Source: Apostichopus japonicus (taxonomy: Eukaryota > Echinodermata > Holothuroidea > Aspidochirotida > Stichopodidae). From it: 64,000 nucleotides of DNA. A model generated the notes under the pieces. It searched no databases. It was not told where the DNA came from and worked only from the letters and a program-made list of their open reading frames with translations. Made by a program: the position numbers and the translations under genes. The stretch lies in contig NC_092575.1 of the NCBI RefSeq assembly GCF_037975245.1, positions 20,843,841 to 20,907,840 of the forward strand. Reading direction: 5' to 3'. Shown one piece after another: positions 59,431 to 64,000 of the stretch; the first letter of the stretch is position 1, and every line of letters starts with the position of its first letter.

Positions 59431-62400
59431 ATATAAACATTAATTCAAATCGACATTAATTCAGTATGTTTTTCGCATGAACGATATATCTCTTCACTGT
59501 CTTCAGTTCTAGTAATGTAAAATATTCTAAACTACACATTTTTTGAAGAACGAGGTCATGGCCCAGCAGCGCTCTAAACCAGTGAAATTGTTGCTTCGAA
59601 ATTTTGAGAAGTTCGTCAAAGGAAAAGAAAATGGTAATTTTAAAACCACCACAATAGGGCAAGATCCGATATTTAGGCTATCGCTTTCGGTTGTATATTA
59701 ATGAACAGTTATCGGGTATTGCAAACAGTTTGACACCATGTATTAAGAGTGCCTGAAAAAAAAACTTTTATTTTGGGAGGATAATCTAGAAGGTTTCTGT
59801 ATATATTTTGCAATATTACACCAAAAGAAAAATGAAATAAAATTGTCCTACGGTCTGACTTGTAAGCGTAAAGGGACGATTAACTGTTTTGTAGTTTGTG
59901 TTTCACCCCTTAAGGTTTAAACTGGCTTGGCTGTCCTATATATACACCAGAGAAGTGAATATGTAACTCTGTCATAGCAAGGATCCAAAACGGATTCACA
60001 TGGATATCCCTTATACGTATTACTATGTGATGATTCTAGCTGCAGATATCGTGTTTTCTCTGCACAATATAATTTATAATTAATGCGTTGTCGCATTTTT
60101 CTCTTGTTGCGCCCTGTAAATGTTTCTTAAGTTACTCTCCCTTCCATATCTCTTTAATGTGTCAGTTCATTCTCATGCAACTCTAGATAATTACAGATAT
60201 ATGGAATTTCAAGCGAAAGTAAATTGAGAGTTCCTTCTTCTGTGTCTTGACACACAAAGAGGCAGAATAACTTTATGAAGGAAGGTTTACTTTAGAAAAT
60301 GAAACATGATTCCATTACGAGAGCAGAATGAAAGCGAAAAGGGTTTTACCTCCCGGACAATAGTCTATAATAATGCATCTACAGGGAAGTTTTTTTTTTT
60401 TGTATTTAAATTTTATTTTGTTTGTATTTCATTTATAGTTATCCTTACTTCATGCTTATTAACAGCAATGGCGTCTCTTTTTTGGTAAAGGTTCTCAAAT
60501 GAAAAGCTATAACCGTATATAACGTTTTATAATATCATTTGCTCTAAAAAAAACAGCAACATATAGCCAGTTTCATGCCATGATGTACCTTTTGAAGGAA
60601 CATGTAAATATGTGTAAATATCATATTACGTATATCGATGATTAGCAAGGATATTTTGTAATTAAAGCTTGTGTGTGCAGTAAAGACATGTTGCAACTTT
60701 CTAGTGTCACATTGTGATATGTATACTACATAAGAATTATTATAGTATATATATTAACAATGAAATGATACTTACATATTTTAATGACAGATTGTGTGCT
60801 TTTCATGATATGTTGCAAGTTTTTCAAGAAGGAATCACATGGTCTTATACATTAATAATAATTATTTTGTTATTTATAATGACTGATATGAATATATTTA
60901 AAATGACGGATTTTTTATGATTTAGAGACAAGTTGCAAGTTTTCAAGGACATGTTACATTGCGTAATGCCCTGTCGCTCGTTTGATTGAAATGTTAGAAA
61001 GGGTCGTAAAAAACATTCTTTAAAATTGTCTGTAGAATCAATGATAACCTGGAGACAGGTAAATCATCTAAAACCAATTCTGCAAGTTTCAATGTTTCTA
61101 TGCGCCATGTTATATGTTGACAACACATACTCTGATGACATATTATAATAACCCAGACTGCACTTATTCCTTAATTATCACTCCTAACCAGGGACGTACC
61201 CAAGGGGGAGCAATGGGAGCAATCGCCCCCCCCCTTTGAGTATACCCCTTAAAATAAAATTTAACTAAACGCAAAAAATATTATTAAAGCCCTCTATTCT
61301 GGTAGAAGGAATCTAGCCGGCACTTCTCAACCTTTCTCCTGAAAGTTCGTCTGCTACGTAATACATTACTCTTATTATTGTTTATTTCCTGCAACGTGGG
61401 AGGCGTTTGGGGGGCAAAATTCTCTATGTACATCATGGCACTCCGTTAAGTGTAATAATATTAGCTCCCTTTGTGAGAATTGCCCCTCTGAAAATTCTTC
61501 TCTCCCCACCCCCCCCCCCCTTTCAAATTTCTGGCTAACAAGCAAGACAAATTTCAACAAGTTAGACAGCAACAAAAATGTAAAGTTTCTAAATTGCGAG
61601 ACCTAATGTCGTTAACCGAAACAGTTTTGGAAAATTCTTGGAAAATTACTGTAAAATGTGTAAAAAGAAACAGAATTCATTCTACAAAGTGGGTTACGAT
61701 ATTAAACATTTGATGTGGTCTGACAGAGCTGATCGGTTGAGCACGTACGTTTCGTAATTTAACGATATACTCACGTCTTGGGTTACAGTAAGTAACAGTA
61801 CATACACGTATAGGTGATATGAGGCGATATTGATCTATACTACGCATGCTCAGAACTCCCTTATCTTAGCTTCATGAGCCATTCAGTGCGTGATTAGTAA
61901 TAATTTCAAATCGGATATCAGGGGCTCCCGAGAAGGGGGGGGGGGAAGGGGCACGCCACTCCAGTTATTTTATCCTGCATTGAGTTTCAAAAATTATGGT
62001 GCCACTATAGGCAGAAGTTTCAAAACCACTGAAATATTGAATTGACTCTTACCCCCTCCACCCCCCCCCCACTCCTACGCACACCTCAGTCTGGAAGGAG
62101 TGTTCGGGTCCCTGCTTACGATGGCGGAATTTATGATTTTGTCAAACAGGACGTAATAAGAAACCAATTAACTTTGGCTTCTTACAAACCACTTCCCTCT
62201 AAGAGATGAGAATGACAAAGCAAAAATTTCACATTTTGATCATCACGCGATCCTTGCACGACTTATTTGATAGAATATAGTCATAAATTACAATAAAATG
62301 GATTTACTTTGAATTGTTGGTTATTTTGAATAATGTCGACCGTAGAAAATTACTTTCCATACAGAATACAGGATTTTGTTTTCCTTTGTTGACTCTGTCA

Positions 62401-63434
62401 ATGCAAATAGGTACATGCATCTGAAACGTTGAACAACATCTGAGATATTAAAGATATATCTACAACATAGATCAACTTGAAAAACATGTTATTACATCTC
62501 ATATCTTGATAGCTGCTTCCGTTGCTAAGATATACAACTTTGAACTGACTTCATTCTATTTGGTTAAACACATTGCGCAACAATTTCTGACGTCACCCAT
62601 ATATACAGCACGCACATCAAACTGTCTTTGTTTTCACTGACGTAATTAAAGGACTGCCCTACATAACTATAGAATCATTGTTTAGTTTTAATGAAATCGT
62701 TTGATCATATACCTTAACAACATAAAAATCCCGTCAAAATTTTGTATTATTTCTATATAATCATTTAAAGTTGAAAGACAAATAAAGTTCAGCGTTATAG
62801 GTTCCATGTATGACGTCAAGGATTATTGCGCAATATACTCATCTTAATGATGTGAATAAACATCAACATTTGATATATTTTAACAACAGATCTATATCGC
62901 TATCCATCTGAGAGTTAGAACAATGTGCTTGATTACACAATAATTAAGCGATGTGGCATGTATTCCCTGATTTCGTAAACCAAGCTTATCAGTTTATCCC
63001 GATTCTTAAAGATGTTTGAACTTGCCCTGAATAATGTTTCAAAAGGGGCTTACCCATAATCTTTTCATGTATACGACGTTTAAGTGTCGCGCACATGTGC
63101 CTGCTAACACGACTCATGAAACCACTGGGTATATATTCTGCACCATTGAATGTTGCTTTAAATGTGGAGAATAACCGATATTTTCTTTTCCAATCACCTG
63201 TAAGCAAAAGCAATTAAAAAGTATTGATCCAGTCAAGCATTGACGAATCACAAATCCACCTCTTTCCTGAATAAGACGGATATCTCTCATTTATCATTTT
63301 CTGAGTTTTTAGGGAAGACGATGCATAACCGTAGGTCGTAAAGCAATTAAGTTATTTCCGAATTAACTACCGCAGCTATACATTAGTATTTATTTACACA
63401 GACAGAATGTAACTGATAAGGTACATAATACAGC

Positions 63435-63436
<2 letters not shown>
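59431..63436. other. Unassigned AT-rich non-coding DNA
   Basis: No gene is supported. G or C runs of 8 to 12 occur at 61225, 61510, 61938 and 62062, some inside GACGTACCC-type sequence that resembles other element heads. TGACGTCA occurs at 62588 and 62811. Confidence 0.5.
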
Positions 63437-63507
<71 letters not shown>

Positions 63508-63554
63508 TAAATATATATATAAATATAAATATATATATAAATATATATAAATAC

Positions 63555-63614
<60 letters not shown>

Positions 63615-63641
63615 ATATATATATTCATATATATATATATT

Positions 63642-63712
<71 letters not shown>

Positions 63713-63718
63713 CATATA

Positions 63719-63807
<89 letters not shown>

Positions 63808-63812
63808 ATATA
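63437..63812. repeat. Compound TA/TAAATA microsatellite, about 375 bp
   Basis: The largest simple repeat in the window: TA arrays with TAAATATA, TTTATATA, ACATATA and TCATATA interruptions, several duplicated as blocks. Frames of up to 152 residues across it are Ile-Tyr simple repeats and not proteins. Confidence 0.95.
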
Positions 63813-64000
63813 TATCGTCCCTTGTTTCACGCACTGACGAATATACATATTATTTTATTTTGGTTTACGTAGTGACGAATGTTTTTAAAACATTTATATG
63901 CCCTTAAAAATTGTTCTACATCCTTTAAATTTGAAACGGCTATAAAATATACTTTGTTGTCTGTAATATAAAATTAGGATATATACATACATACATCAAT

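Noticed and set aside
63383-63848. 81- and 152-residue Ile-Tyr frames
   Set aside because: They are TA/TAAATA microsatellite translations. The same holds for the Ile-Tyr frames over every other TA array.

Overview
This is an AT-rich, gene-poor stretch of an animal nuclear genome. The evidence is one intronless rhodopsin-type GPCR reading frame, tRNA-derived SINEs, a decayed non-LTR retrotransposon, foldback (MITE-like) elements, very long (TA)n microsatellites and many runs of 8 or more G or C. The octamer TAGGCCTA recurs, and the repeat texture resembles marine deuterostome genomes. An echinoderm, perhaps a sea cucumber, is my best guess, but that rests on texture only. There is no operon structure, no rRNA or intact tRNA gene, no CRISPR array and no prokaryotic signal.

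Layout: 1-11 kb is mostly unassigned intergenic or intronic DNA with a tandem duplication, copies of a dispersed repeat (R1) and four large TA arrays. At 11.1-12.1 kb there are AAT repeats and a 15-bp minisatellite. At 13.84-14.75 kb lies a 0.9-kb foldback element with TIRs of about 225 bp. From 19 to 21 kb there is a second foldback family (copy 1), then two tRNA-headed SINEs. From 26 to 31 kb there are two copies of another SINE, a 104-bp tandem repeat and a hammerhead-like remnant. At 33.1-33.65 kb two pentamer arrays sit side by side. The 34.9-37.1 kb interval is the most unusual: a TA-centred long inverted repeat, a tRNA-SINE, a nearly loopless 84-bp-arm palindrome holding two head-to-head hammerhead motifs, and a third hammerhead-like motif. 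At 42.6-43.6 kb is the only convincing protein gene, a class A GPCR on the minus strand. At 48.5-50.6 kb is a broken CR1/Rex1-type LINE with a foldback element nested in it. At 52.6 kb a tRNA-like promoter is joined directly to a canonical hammerhead ribozyme. From 53 to 59.5 kb there are R1 copies, a SINE, two elements sharing a conserved core with the 20.7-kb SINE, and a TIR element. The window ends in a compound TA/TAAA array.

How the parts fit: apart from the GPCR, nearly every structured feature is a mobile element or simple repeat. The common theme is small non-autonomous retroelements that reuse modules (tRNA heads, a shared core, hammerhead ribozymes) and often end in TA arrays. The hammerhead set at 36.5, 37.0 and 52.6 kb, with a remnant at 28.0 kb, is the best candidate for a little-described system. 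It resembles the hammerheads reported in Penelope-like elements and in the Smalpha SINE of schistosomes. No reverse transcriptase that could mobilise these pieces is visible here other than the dead LINE.
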